DNA from: Actinidia chinensis
Lineage: Eukaryota; Streptophyta; Magnoliopsida; Ericales; Actinidiaceae
Reading direction: 5' to 3'
Assembly: GCA_009663005.1 (NCBI GenBank)
Contig: VIGQ01002082.1
Span: 5,001-28,742, forward strand
Length of the DNA: 23,742 bases
Both the position numbers and the translations under genes were made by a program. Under the pieces are notes generated by a model, which saw nothing but the letters and a program-made list of their open reading frames with translations, did no database searches and was not told the DNA's origin. Within the stretch, counting starts at the first letter, position 1; each line of letters starts with the position of its first letter. Positions 1 to 8,742 of this stretch are shown piece by piece.

Positions 1-1179
1 TTTTTTTTTGCTTGGTTGATTTTGACAAGTTAACAGTGGGAGTAAAGATCCAAAAATTAATTTCGACTATTACATAATAGAGCTAAAATGGCTCCACTAT
101 GAACTTTTATCAGAGAAGTGATACATACAAATCTGACAAAGAAAATGAGTTTAACAAATATAGCATAATAAATTTGTGACAATAAATTCAGTTTACAATG
201 GAGGATAAAGAAGAATATATTATGACTTATACGACTATACATGATATACATACAAAGCAGGTTAGATCCGGATTAATGGCTGGTCACAAGATTGAACTCA
301 ACGATTTACCCAACTCTCACTTTTGAAAACCCATCCTGTTCACCCTCCTCAATTGTGAGCAAAAACTTCTAATGCTTAAAGCATTTCTAAGTATTTACCA
401 AAACTTTTAGCAGGAGTATTGCGAAGAAAAGTGTAATATTTTTAAAGTATGAAAAAATTTAAGAACAAACAGTATATCTGGGTCCTTGTGAAAAAATGCA
501 AATTGTAAAAAGGTTTTATTGTTAAAATACAAAAAATGTATAAAAATTGGTGAAATTGAATGGGAATATGTAAAAAAATATATAAATATCCTATTAAAAT
601 TGTGCATTACCACTTGTCACAGAACGTTTTTTGTATGGACTCTTATCATGCAACGTTTTAAAAAAAATTCATTGTACACTCTTACAAAGGCCCGATTGGG
701 TTAGATTTTTGGACTTTTTGATTTTTTTAGGCCTGTTTTAGATTGGTTTATTTGGGAAATTTTTAATTAAAGTTTTTATTATTAAAATAGAATGATTTTG
801 TTAGTTACCCCAAACAACTAATCGATTTTTTTTGTTTGTTTTTTTTGTCCACCTCTACCTTGGTAAAAAACAAAAGTAAAAAACAACAAACCGTTTTTTA
901 GGGGTCTGGGGGGGCGATCCAAAAGCCGTTTGCCTTAATAAATAGTTCTCATAGTCCAAAACCAACTCATATAAAAGTTGTGGTTCCACAATTTTGACTA
1001 AAAAAAACGTTTCATGATTCAAAAATACTGTTTTAGATTGAATTTAAGTGGTAAATCTCAAAGACCAAAAGTTTCTGATTTAAATTATAAGTTCCGATTT
1101 ACTTAAATGTTTTTAATTGGATCCTCACAGGACTAAATAATCTGAAACAATCATTAGAATTCTAATAACTTTTTTATGT
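1..1179. other. AT-rich intergenic DNA, no gene recognised
   Basis: No reading frame here looks like protein: translations are rich in Phe, Ile, Lys and Tyr, as expected from AT-rich noncoding DNA. Positions 800-905 hold T-runs followed by A-runs around a short G-run (about 901-915), a weak inverted arrangement that could be a decayed MITE, but the low complexity prevents a firm call. I see no promoter, RNA gene or clear repeat boundary. Confidence 0.6.
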
Positions 1180-2543
1180 CTAGGACCATTACAGTACTAA
1201 GAAAATGAAACTTAAAAGAAAAAATGAAAAGGAAAAGGAAAAGGTTGGTTACAAATTACTTAACTACAAGTTTTAGAAACTTAAAAGGGGCTAATTTTGT
1301 TTCTTAAAACACTTTTGGGTTTTCGTCGTAATTTTATAATTACATGAATGACTTAATTGGTTCAATTAGATAGTTGAAAAATTGAGTAGACAAAATCAAT
1401 ACTTTAATGACTAAATAGACAAAATGTGTATAATTTAGAGGTAGTTTTCATTTTTAACCTTTTAAAATAGAGGACGAATAGAAGAAATGAGTTTTTTTCA
1501 GTTTTTTTAAGTTATTTTGACCCATTAATAGTAAGCAAAAATTGTGATAAAATTTTAAAACAGAGAAAAGTAAAAGATGTGGATAAAAAACACACCACAC
1601 AAAGGCTTGAAAATGTCTTTTATTAACTCGGTCAAAGTTAAAAAGAATCGAGTTAAGTTAAGTATTATTTTGTTTAAATTTTATTTTTAAAATTTTTCAC
1701 ACTTATGACATTTTAAAATAATCTTCAAATTTGTATTATTTTCCATTAGTATTTAATTTTGTTCATTACCTAAAATTTTTTCATTCAGTTCTGTTTAGAG
1801 GGTTAAATCTAATTTAAACGAGGTTTTATATGAGTGGTAACAAGTTGAATACAGTTTTTTCAATATGAATTCAAAACAGTGACTGTAGGGAAAGCTCGTT
1901 TCCGAATTCCTGTACATCTGTTCCATTCGAATTCGCTCCAAGACAATTCGTCCATAGCAAATCAAAGCAGAAACTATAAAATGGGTAAATTCTACTATTG
2001 ATTTCTCGTAATTTGCCAAATTTCACTTTAATCCTATAGTTCAGTTTACACAATAAAACCTCTGCTAAATTTTTATTTTGATTCGCTAGTTTGACCACAG
2101 TGTTTACTTCAACCCCTATAGGTTCCACTTTAAACAAACACTTTATAAACCTGCTCTTTCAACTAATTTCAATGTACTACCTCTCCTCCCCCGTGGCGCA
2201 TTAAACAATTGGATAAATTCAAGCCCACAAAACCTCAAATGGCTATTTTTTAAAGATCAAGTAAACTTTAGTCACATTAAGGATCAGTGGTGGTAAAATA
2301 TCCTCTAAAAATAGCCACATAAGATTTATGTACTTGTTTCCACCAAAATTAGTAACGAATATTAACGGAGAAGTATATTAGAACTAGTTGAAAGTGTAAG
2401 AAGGATTTACTTATTCAAATTAAAACTGTAAGAGCCAAGTAAACCTCGGTCAACTAAGGACCAATGAAAAATATCCCTGACGAAAAAATTATCCTTAACC
2501 GTCCTGTCTCAGAAAAAAATCATAATACGTATAGAAATGAAAC

Positions 2544-2580
2544 GAGAGAGAGATAGAGAGAGAGAGAGAGAGATAGAGAG
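2544..2580 (+). repeat. (GA)n microsatellite in a 5'-UTR-like position
   Basis: A run of GAGA dinucleotides broken by two GATA units. In copy B the matching place (about 20070-20095) is purine-rich, but the GA array is shorter and irregular. GA/CT tracts of this kind are common in plant 5' UTRs and core promoters, which fits the promoter/leader reading of the block. Confidence 0.85.
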
Positions 2581-2639
2581 ATTCGAATCCAAATATGAAT
2601 CTGAGGATCGTTCGATTCACGAAGTGTAACGCTTTCTTT

Positions 2640-3930
2640 CCCCCTTCATCCTCTTATTAGGGTGCGATTTGTAATCTGTACATGTCATGGTTTCTGTTAT
2701 TTTTTCCTCGTTATGAACTATTACTCGACCTTCCGAACGAATTTAAAATTAAACCACAACAAACAACCTATGCAATCCTTCTTGTGGGTTTTGTTGGGGC
2801 TTTCTTTTAATTTTTTTTCCGAGTGAGAGAGCTTATTCTTCGATTGTTGTTTTCAAAGCAACAATGTGATTCTTTCTGGTTTTAATGACTAACGAATGGA
2901 TTTTTCTTATCACAATCGCTCAACACACCAAAAATATGAAATGATCTCTTGGGTTTATTGATCGCTTTTTCCCCCTTCATCATCTTATTTAGGGTCGATC
3001 TGTAATCTGTTCTTCAATGTTTCTGTGAATTTTTTCTTTCTCGTTTACCTTGAACTAATTCACTCAAGCGTCTAGACTTTCAATTACCAACCAAAACTAT
3101 GCCATCTTCTTTGGGTTTTGGTTGGCTTTCTTTCAAATTTTTTTAACGACGCGATGGAAGGGAGCTTTGATTTTCTTTCCGATTGTTTTTTCTGTGATCT
3201 TAATATGCCTATGAATGAATTTTGTAGCAAACAAAAAATATGAATCTTCTCTGGGGTTTACTTTGTTTGCTTTCTTCCCCCTTCATCTCTCTTATTAAGG
3301 GGGCGTTTTAATCTGTGCTTTTCCGTGCTTTCTTTCTCGTGTTTTCTGTCTGTGATTTGTTCCTCGTGTTATTGAACTAAATTACTCAATCTTCAACGAA
3401 TTAAATTAACCCACAAGAAACATCAATCTTCTTGTGGTTTTGGTTGGCTTTTTTTCTTTTTAATTTTTTTTTTTTTCCGATGGAAAAGAACTTGAATTGC
3501 TTCGAGTGTTTTTCTGGATTCTTTCTGGTTTAATGACTACGAATGCTTTTTCTACAAACAAAAATATGAAATTATCTTGGTTTAAATGTTCGCTTTCCTC
3601 CCCCTTCATCAACCCTTATTAGGGGTCGATTTGTAACTACTGTGCCATTCGTTTTCTGTTGATCCTTTTCCCCTCGGTTATTGAAGCTAATTACTCATCT
3701 TCAAACGAATTTAAATTACCCAAATAAAACTATGCAATTTCCCTTGTGGGGTTTTTGTTGGCTTTTCTCTTTCAATTTTTTTTTTCCTGATGGGGGGGGT
3801 AGACTTTGATTTCTTTTCGTTGTTTTTTTCGTGATTCTTATGCACGATGATAATTTTTGTTATCAAACAAAAAATAGAATCTATCTTCTTTGGTTTAATT
3901 TGTTCGATTTCTTTTTCCCTGATTGATGGC
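2640..3930 (+). repeat. Tandem array A of about 305-330 bp leader-intron units
   Basis: Four full units start at the motif CCCCCTTCAT at about 2640, 2971, 3277 and 3600; a fifth degenerate unit begins near 3917. Within each unit the order is the same: CCCCCTTCATC, CTTATTAGGG, a CGATTTGTAATCTG-like stretch, CGAACGAATTTAAA, ATGCAATCTTCTTGTGGG, GTTTTGTTGGCTTTCTTTC, a T-run, CCGATGGAAGAGAGC, GTGATTCTTTCTGG and AACAAAAAATATGAA. The pyrimidine richness and absence of coding frames fit an intron. Differences between units are mostly single-base and run-length changes. Confidence 0.8.
2994..3002 (+). promoter_or_regulatory. IME-like motif in unit A2
   Basis: GTCGATCTG differs at one position from TTNGATYTG, a motif known to be enriched in expression-enhancing first introns of plants. 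The same place in other units reads TGCGATTTG (about 2663) and GTCGATTTG (about 3626), and exactly TTCGATTTG at 20477. The function is inferred from motif likeness and intron position only. Confidence 0.35.
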
Positions 3931-4190
3931 AAGTATTTTTTGTTTTTTGTTGTTCTTTGTTGTGTAATGACAAACTATGATGGCGGTATTCTTTTCTTCA
4001 ATTTCTTTCTTGTTTAGAGAGCCAAATATGCAATGTTCTGGTGGTTTTGTCTTTAGTTTTTAAGTAAACAAAGCTATATGATTTTTGTGTGGGTATGCTT
4101 GTTGTGTCTCACTTTCCTCTGATAAAGTAAGTTTCACTTTCTTTCAAAGTTGTTCACCGTGCATCTATCCTTCATCTTGTTTAGTGAACA

Positions 4191-4712
4191 AGAATGTAAT
4201 CTCTGATAGGGTTGGCTGCTTTCTTTCATCTTTCCCTTTTCTTGATAAAAGAGAGTTGGATCTTTAAATGTTTCTATTTAATAATAATCTTGTAAAGTAG
4301 TTGCATGTTATATATAGGGGTTTTTTACATGTTTATTTTGAACGTATTTTAATATTCATTTACTCCAGTCGCTGTCCCTCTCTCGACACTGGTTGGTTCG
4401 TGAACATCTTGCCAGTATTCTTTCATGTTTTAGGTTCACAGATAGATGTCCTTTTCTTTTCGATTTCACACAGCTACATTTATATTCCTTTGTTTTTCTT
4501 ATTTATGGTGATCTAATGCAATCTTTATATTGGGTTTTGTTCCCTTTCTTTCACTTTTCTCTATGATGAAAGAGAAAATCGCTTTTTTTTCAATTTAATC
4601 GTACATTTTGTATTAAATTTTTGTTGACCTCTTGTACCTGCTTTTCTTTGATTGTGTACTGCGCATTTATATCCTTGTTCCTTTATTTGTTGGTGAACAA
4701 CTTGTGGGGTAG
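4191..4712 (+). other. Continuation of the putative leader intron, copy A only
   Basis: Pyrimidine-rich DNA with faint further copies of the tandem unit: ATGTAATCT...GGTTGGCTGCTTTCTTTC near 4194, and ATGCAATC...GGGTTTTGTTCCCTTTC near 4516. It ends with a T-rich stretch and a candidate acceptor AG at 4711-4712. Copy B has no counterpart, because its homology stops where the CCA satellite begins. Confidence 0.5.
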
Positions 4713-4844
4713 TGGGCGAAGAAGGCGGAAATCGCACTAGCATCGGCGGCGGTTGCTAGCGGATGACGGACGAAGGGTTTGCTAGTTTACTTGCAAGCAT
4801 GAATAGAGAAAGGCTGCAGAGTGTCCGTGATGTCTCTTCCGCCG
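4713..4844 (+). CDS. Putative first coding exon, product unknown
   Basis: A sharp shift to GC-rich, coding-like composition follows the pyrimidine-rich intron-like DNA. A candidate acceptor AG lies at 4711-4712 and a consensus plant donor GTAAGT starts at 4845. An ATG at 4763 opens 27 codons plus one base to the donor (phase 1); the peptide begins MTDEGFASLLASMN and contains RERLQSV. A frame starting at 4713 is also open for 17 codons (contains AEIALASAAVASG), so a one-base indel could make the whole exon coding. I do not recognise the protein. The exon would be driven by the copy A leader. A direct phase match to the segment at 8024 gives a stop, so the link to it is uncertain. Confidence 0.4.
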
Positions 4845-5083
4845 GTAAGTTAGTGACCGAAAATATATATATAATATTAAGCTATATAGATAGATATAGC
4901 TAGATAATAGAGAGACTCCTAGCGAGAGAGAGAATATAGCAGTTTTGTGACTAAACTTCTACCTTTGACGGGAAAGGGTTAGCTTTTAATTGTAATGTGG
5001 CGTACCTGTACCGCCAGTGACATGTCATTCAAGGCGGCTGACCATCATGCCCCTAAGACATGTTGTAAACTAGCCTAAATGTC
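4845..5083. other. Intron-like AT-rich DNA with TA/GATA runs
   Basis: Begins at the candidate donor. It contains a short TA run (about 4864-4875), GATA repeats around 4888-4900 and a GAGAGA run near 4925. From about 4970 the composition becomes more balanced and resembles retrotransposon-derived DNA, without a recognisable domain. Confidence 0.5.
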
Positions 5084-5323
5084 ATCGACGTCCGTGGATT
5101 GCATCTCGCATGCGTGTGGTCGAGGAAACTTCATTTTCAGCTAATCCCTGAGCTCGTTCTGATTGGCGTATTCTGTTTAGAATATGGATTTGAACTGAGC
5201 CAACCGCTTATAAGAATAACGCTGTTCGTGTTGGCCCATTTAGAGGATTATGACATCCCGGATGACATTTTGATAGAGGTGGCTACAATAGTGCAAGGAG
5301 ACCGAGCTTCTTCATCGAGCTGA
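5084..5323 (+). pseudogene. Unidentified ORF remnant, possibly retrotransposon gag/ORF1-like
   Basis: An open frame of about 80 codons without an ATG at its head; it contains GLHLACVW, GFELSQPL and AHLEDYDIPDDI and ends at a TGA after a Ser run. It looks like real protein in composition. It lies 264 bp upstream of a Ty3/gypsy protease remnant and is followed by a decayed charged stretch, which is where the gag/ORF1 region of such an element would lie. I see no zinc knuckle or other diagnostic motif, so the assignment rests on position only. Confidence 0.3.
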
Positions 5324-5446
5324 CCTAGCCCGAGCTTCCCTTCCTCCCCTTGGTATACAAAAGCGAGCTCAACGATCAAGCTTTGATGAACAAAGTGTGA
5401 GTCAATATGTCAATAAGTGAGCTACTGAGTTCACTCGCAAGTTAGA

Positions 5447-5586
5447 GTGGGAGGAAAAAAAGCAAGTTCTAACTGTTCAATCTCACTTCAGCTATTTGGA
5501 AGTGAGCTCACTGTTGCCATAGCTGAAATAGAGGGTGAAGAGGAGAGAGAAGAAGAGGGTGTGGATGAACCAGGAATCCCGGGGAT
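5447..5586 (+). pseudogene. Acidic linker remnant upstream of the protease
   Basis: This part encodes an acidic run ([17 protein letters not shown]) just before the protease-like segment. In plant Ty3/gypsy polyproteins a coiled or charged gag tail often precedes the protease. Upstream, 5340-5446 has several frames broken by stops. Low-complexity acidic sequence is weak evidence on its own. Confidence 0.3.
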
Positions 5587-5730
5587 AACTTGGACGAAGG
5601 TTATCCTTTGGTCATCCCATTGCGGGTCCACAATTATGATGTAAAGCAAATCCTGGTGGACTTTCGCAATTCAGTTGAGGTGATGTATTATGATTTGTTT
5701 AAACAACTTAGCCAGCCTGAGCTCCTTTAG
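5587..5730 (+). pseudogene. Ty3/gypsy retrotransposon aspartic protease, degenerate
   Basis: The frame from 5587 reads as the N-terminal half of a plant Ty3/gypsy pepsin-like protease: a PLVIPLRV strand, then [10 protein letters not shown], then [11 protein letters not shown], which match the usual order of strand, catalytic D-S/T/N-G loop and Y/F-D-x-F/Y helix. The catalytic loop, normally D-[TSN]-G-S, reads DFRNS, so the glycine is gone and the enzyme would be inactive. A TAG stops the frame at 5728-5730, and the C-terminal half of the domain is not visible. The element is a fossil; polyprotein processing would have been the original role. Confidence 0.7.
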
Positions 5731-5840
5731 TAATTGTAGCACTCAAAATTTGATCTGGTTCCAAGAGCCGGGGACTGAGGTCCGTTGTTGTTGATATTCC
5801 CTCCCCATAACACAATCGTTGTAGAGATTGCTTACACATC

Positions 5841-6152
5841 ATGAAGAGAGTTGTTTTCTCACACTGGAACCAGTTGATCAAATTGGCTATCCCCGAGAAG
5901 AAAACTCTTTCGAGACCAGTTGCGGTCAACAATGCTCCCTTGACACATTCATACCAAGGCAAAAGCCTGAAGGAGGTGCAACTAGTGAAGAGAAAGAGAA
6001 TCCGCCTGGAAGTTATTGGCTACAACCCAGAGGCCAAAGTCGTGGAAGGACCTATTCGCTATGAACTCGTGAGTCACTCGGACCACACTATTTTCCTTGT
6101 TTGGTTCAAATATGCAAAGTACGGGAGAGAATCAAGCTCATCGAGTTCCTAA
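5841..6152 (+). CDS. Unidentified 103-codon ORF between protease and RT remnants
   Basis: Starts with ATG at 5841 and ends with TAA at 6150-6152. The sequence has balanced, protein-like composition (for example SHWNQLIKLAIPEKK, RLEVIGYNPEAKVVEG, HTIFLVWFKYAKYG) and ends in a Ser run that probably reads past the original end. I do not recognise a family. It sits where the protease-RT linker of a gypsy element would be, but does not resemble that linker, so it could be a captured or host-derived piece. An overlapping frame (5828-6064) is also open but less protein-like. Confidence 0.3.
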   Translation: MKRVVFSHWNQLIKLAIPEKKTLSRPVAVNNAPLTHSYQGKSLKEVQLVKRKRIRLEVIGYNPEAKVVEGPIRYELVSHSDHTIFLVWFKYAKYGRESSSSSS

Positions 6153-6202
6153 AAACAAACATTGAGGTCTTTGTATGGGGAGCGGATCACCTGTCCCAGT
6201 GG

Positions 6203-6336
6203 GTCTGGGACAGACCCTTGTCCAAGTCACCAAATGGTGATACCTGTCCATTTGTAATTTATCAGAACCTCCCCCGATAAATTACAAATGGACAGGTGTC
6301 ACCATTTGGTGACTGGGATAGAGGCCTATCCCAGAC
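6203..6336. repeat. Foldback element: 61-bp inverted repeat with nested palindromes
   Basis: Inner arms 6226-6263 and 6276-6313 are 38 bp each with one mismatch, around a 12-base loop (6264-6275). Outer arms 6203-6225 and 6314-6336 pair with several differences, mostly transitions. Each arm has its own palindromes: CACCAAATGGTG in the left inner arm and CACCATTTGGTG in the right, and TGGGATAGAGGCCTATCCCA in the right outer arm. Such a structure can form a cruciform or a long hairpin RNA. It may be a small foldback MITE. No clear target-site duplication was found. Confidence 0.85.
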
Positions 6337-6977
6337 TGATGCAGATAGCAAGGCTGAAGACTACTTAGAGACCCGAGGGCGTCGTTATGCCCGTGTGGTT
6401 TGGGTAACTTTAATCAGTTGTAACTTTTGGCGGCGTAACTCTTCGTTTTTCCCTAATAATATATCAATGAAAGCTCTTGACGAGAATGAAGACACCCAGG
6501 AAAATAATGTTAATCATTTTTTTTTTGGCATAGGAAATCACAAAAAAAAAACCGCTTCTAGTATGATGTTTTGGTTGGCCCGTTTAAATGTTTTTTGGCC
6601 TGTTTTTTGGGGCCTGTTTTTTGAGGGTTTAGCCATCGTCTTTTTTCTTTCTTCTAACCCTTTTTTTCCAGGCCTTAGGGTTTTGGTGCTGCATTATTTT
6701 ATTACTCTGTTTTGAGGTTTTCAGCAGTTTTTTGGAGATTAATAAAATTCATGTGCAAGTTTGCGCTTTTTCCTCCAAGTCATTCGGTAATTCTTGCGAA
6801 TCAACGAGTGTTTGAATGCCTTCTTTTTTCCTGGTATTTTTCTCTGAATCAAACAGTTTAGGGAAGAGATCCAAACCCAATATTCGTCGGAATCAACGGT
6901 TAGGGTTTGTTATTCGATTTCTTTTACGTAGCCGCTGTCAAAATCACAGACCCACTAGACAATGTGCTCCAGCCTTT
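6337..6977. other. Decayed noncoding DNA between foldback and RT remnant
   Basis: A T-rich stretch with a repeated phrase GGCCTGTTTTTTG (about 6597 and 6614), resembling AGGCCTGTTTTAG near 729. No coding domain is recognised; an open frame over 6296-6715 is driven by T-rich Phe/Leu codons. This may include part of the element's protease-RT linker or a separate insertion. Confidence 0.5.
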
Positions 6978-7233
6978 AAGTATGGACTAACAGACATACG
7001 AGATAACCAAAGATTAATCCAGCTTCATCAAGCATGAGCTAAACATCATACCCGAGGCCCGTCCAGTGAAGTAGCAGGAAAGAAGTTCCGCAACCGAGCA
7101 GCATGTGGATGCGGTGATAGAGGAGGTTGAGAAAATAAAGGAGGTAAGTGCTATCGCAAAGGTTATTTACCCACTATGTCTCTATCCAACTTAAATTGTG
7201 GTAAACGAAAAAGATTGCAGTGGAGAGTGGGTT
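6978..7233 (+). pseudogene. Ty3/gypsy reverse transcriptase, N-terminal part, degenerate
   Basis: From 7033 the frame reads HELNIIPEARPVK, then a TAG, then EEVEKIKE, AKVIYP, then a TAA, IVV and a short stretch ending GEW. This is the familiar start of plant Ty3/gypsy RT, where H-x-L-N-x-x-P-x-x-x-P-V-K is followed by an E-E-V-x-K-L helix, the Y-P-x-W-L strand and V-V-x-K-K-x-N-G-x-W-R. Upstream, 6981-7031 resembles the preceding segment in another frame, so a frameshift lies near 7032. The conserved Trp of YPxWL is replaced by Cys. Homology stops at about 7233, before the catalytic YxDD, RNase H and integrase, none of which appear in the window. Confidence 0.75.
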
Positions 7234-7392
7234 TTATGATTACCATTTTAACAATTCATGGTAAAGTACACTTTAATTACACTGTAGAGTGATCATTATT
7301 ATCCATGAATTACTGATCAACAGAGGTAGAGCAAAGGGCTTAATCTTCTTATGTTTACAGTTCGTCATTTTGCTGGGGCTAATCATAATGTA
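7228..7392 (+). repeat. Dispersed direct repeat R1 (partner at 10529-10672)
   Basis: Shares with R2 the ordered landmarks TTATGATTAC, AGAGTGATCATTATTATCCA, TTCTGTTTACAGTT-like sequence, and GCTGGGGCTAATCA/GCTGGGATTAATCA. It starts just where the RT homology stops, so it may mark the edge of a later insertion or deletion. The identity is unknown; the TTTACAG looks like an intron acceptor, so a duplicated gene piece is possible. Confidence 0.7.
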
Positions 7393-8023
7393 CTCTTTTT
7401 TCCTGTATTGGAATTTGAAATTATTTTCATTTATTATTTGTTCAGTGCCGATGGAATGCTTTTTTTGGAGCACTTGGATGTGTCTTGCTTTGTTATGTTT
7501 GTTTTTTAAATTTTGGCATGTACATTGCCATGCGAATCTGCCATCATGGAACAATTGTTTTCTACACTACCATTGAACTAAAACGTGTTTAAGAAAAAAG
7601 GGAAGTGGAAAATTCGAAAGAAGTAAGCAAATCTTCCTCTAGCAAATGGTACTTTTTTCCCCTCTCTCTCTCACACCCACATGCTATTCTCATTTTATAA
7701 TCCACTTCTTGCAAATTGTAACCATAGTTTGAATGGCCTATTCTCATTGGTTTTTTGAAGTCACAAAAGGCAAAGAACCTTTCTCGAATGTTGCCCTCCA
7801 CCGTCATACAACATCAGCCATCCAAGGGTGAAAATTGGGGGATATCTGAACATTGAAATTACCCTTTAACCCACGGAATCGTTGGTAGGATTTTTTCATA
7901 TGTGGATATATATTCGAATTGTCTTCCATAGCTTTCTCTTCTTTTTGAACACACAGTTCTTCAATGTGTTTACTATCGTCATCTGTATAAACTTCTCTTT
8001 CACAAACTGTGTGATTATGCAGG
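7393..8023. other. AT-rich DNA without recognisable gene
   Basis: Open frames on both strands are short and Phe/Leu- or Lys/Ile-rich. There is a polypyrimidine stretch with CTCTCTC near 7659-7673. The part up to 8022 ends in a plausible intron acceptor TATGCAG. From 7393 to about 7460 there is weak similarity to the right flank of the foldback element at 12395-12450 (see R1/R2). Confidence 0.5.
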
Positions 8024-8083
8024 ATGAGTGGACAGGCAATTGATGGATCCATTGACAGGTTCCTTACTAAGATTTCAAGAAAG
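8024..8083 (+). CDS. Exon-like segment a of an unidentified gene
   Basis: Follows a TTATGCAG acceptor (AG at 8021-8022) and opens with ATG at 8024; 20 codons (MSGQAIDGSIDRFLTK and four more) run to a GT at 8084, in phase 0. The donor GTTCTG is weak. QAIDGSIDRFL loosely resembles a PCNA-interacting (PIP-box) pattern, but this is only suggestive. Segments b and c continue in compatible phases, which is the main reason to list it. Confidence 0.35.
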
Positions 8084-8183
8084 GTTCTGGTCCATGTTAT
8101 AAATTTTTTTATTTTTTTTCAATTCTTCTCATCTATTAAGATGTATTTTTCACATTTTTGAACTTCACTAATTTACATTACAG

Positions 8184-8250
8184 AAACAAACTGCCTAGTT
8201 TTCGACCGCGAGTGCTGGTAATGAAGATGCTGGAGATGAAATGCATCCAG
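8184..8250 (+). CDS. Exon-like segment b, with an in-frame stop
   Basis: Bounded by an acceptor TTACAG (ending 8183) and a good donor GTAAAG (8251). Read in phase 0 from segment a it gives KQTA, a TAG, then FSTASAGNEDAGDEMHP plus one base. The single stop is either a real lesion (pseudogene) or a sequencing error. The Ser/Ala/acidic composition would suit a disordered linker. Confidence 0.35.
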
Positions 8251-8299
8251 GTAAAGTGCCTCTTAAATTTATGCCTCAAAGTGATTCAACCTCAATTAC

Positions 8300-8430
8300 A
8301 CTAGCATACAAAATATTTTGTAAGAATGGACATGAATTCGAATAATCATTCTTATTTTGTAAGGAATGGGAGCGGAATGGGCATTCTGTTTATTTATCCT
8401 AAAGTAATGGTCATTCCTATGTTTTCTAAT
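8300..8430. repeat. Candidate MITE remnant with GGAATG-type motifs
   Basis: GGAATGGGAGCGGAATGG and related ATTCC/GGAAT words recur in both orientations (ATCATTCTTA, GTCATTCCTA), as in several plant MITE families. Ends and target duplications cannot be fixed by eye. Confidence 0.3.
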
Positions 8431-8629
8431 GGTCTTCTTTTTTACTTAATTTGAACATGAGAATGAATGAAGAGCCACCTTGCCACATGATCTAAGTGTA
8501 AAGCAGTGTCTAACGCAATTCGAAAATGAGGGTTGTAAAGTAAAATTTTGGAGAAGTGCAGGATAATGGGAGTGTAATTTACCCTTTTTTATTTAAAAAA
8601 ATTCTCAATAATACGTTGTGATAGCTTAG

Positions 8630-8742
8630 GAGGGGCTCTTGAAGTGGAAGAATTTTTCTCTCACCTAAAGGGAAGGGGGGAAATTCCGATAAGTTTACTC
8701 CCTACAGTGGATAAACGGGGAACACGATACTTCTATGTCATG
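8630..8742 (+). CDS. Exon-like segment c of an unidentified gene
   Basis: Acceptor CTTAG ends at 8629 and a consensus donor GTAAGT starts at 8743. Two bases complete the split codon from segment b, then 37 codons are open with convincing protein composition, including EVEEFFSHLKGRGEIP, SLLPTVDK and TRYFYVM. This is the most protein-like short frame in the window and the best evidence for a host gene. I do not recognise the family. Exons after it would start in phase 0; possible ones at 9757-9784 and 9993-10050 are weak and contain stops. Confidence 0.45.

Larger units (their letters stand above)
1180..4190 (+). repeat. Segmental duplication, copy A (upstream region plus leader-intron array)
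   Basis: This block is matched in the same orientation by 19100-21340. Shared landmarks appear in the same order: ATGAATGACTTAATT-like sequence (about 1345 and 19180), GGGAAAGCTCGTTT (about 1890 and 19450), GGGTAAATTCTACTATTGAT (1983 and 19536), the GA-rich stretch (2544 and 20070), and then 305-330 bp tandem units. The homology ends near CTTGTTTAGTGAA, at about 4190 here and about 21340 in copy B. The copies differ by many substitutions and small indels, so the duplication is not recent or the sequence is noisy. The left boundary is approximate. The order of parts suggests a gene promoter, 5' UTR and first intron. An LTR pair is less likely, because no TG...CA ends or primer-binding site were seen. 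Confidence 0.75.

Noticed and set aside
1795..2137. Overlapping 74- and 88-codon ORFs on the minus strand
   Set aside because: The homologous part of copy B does not keep either frame, so there is no sign of coding selection.
2640..3930. CRISPR-like array
   Set aside because: Units are about 305-330 bp with no short repeat/unique spacer alternation, in a plant nuclear context.
6296..6715. 139-codon ORF across the foldback and a T-rich stretch
   Set aside because: Its start is in the right arm of the foldback and its end is Phe/Leu-rich from T-runs; no domain recognised.
7289..7576. 95-codon hydrophobic ORF on plus and 93-codon ORF on minus over R1
   Set aside because: The R2 copy does not keep the frames, and the composition is that of T-rich noncoding DNA.
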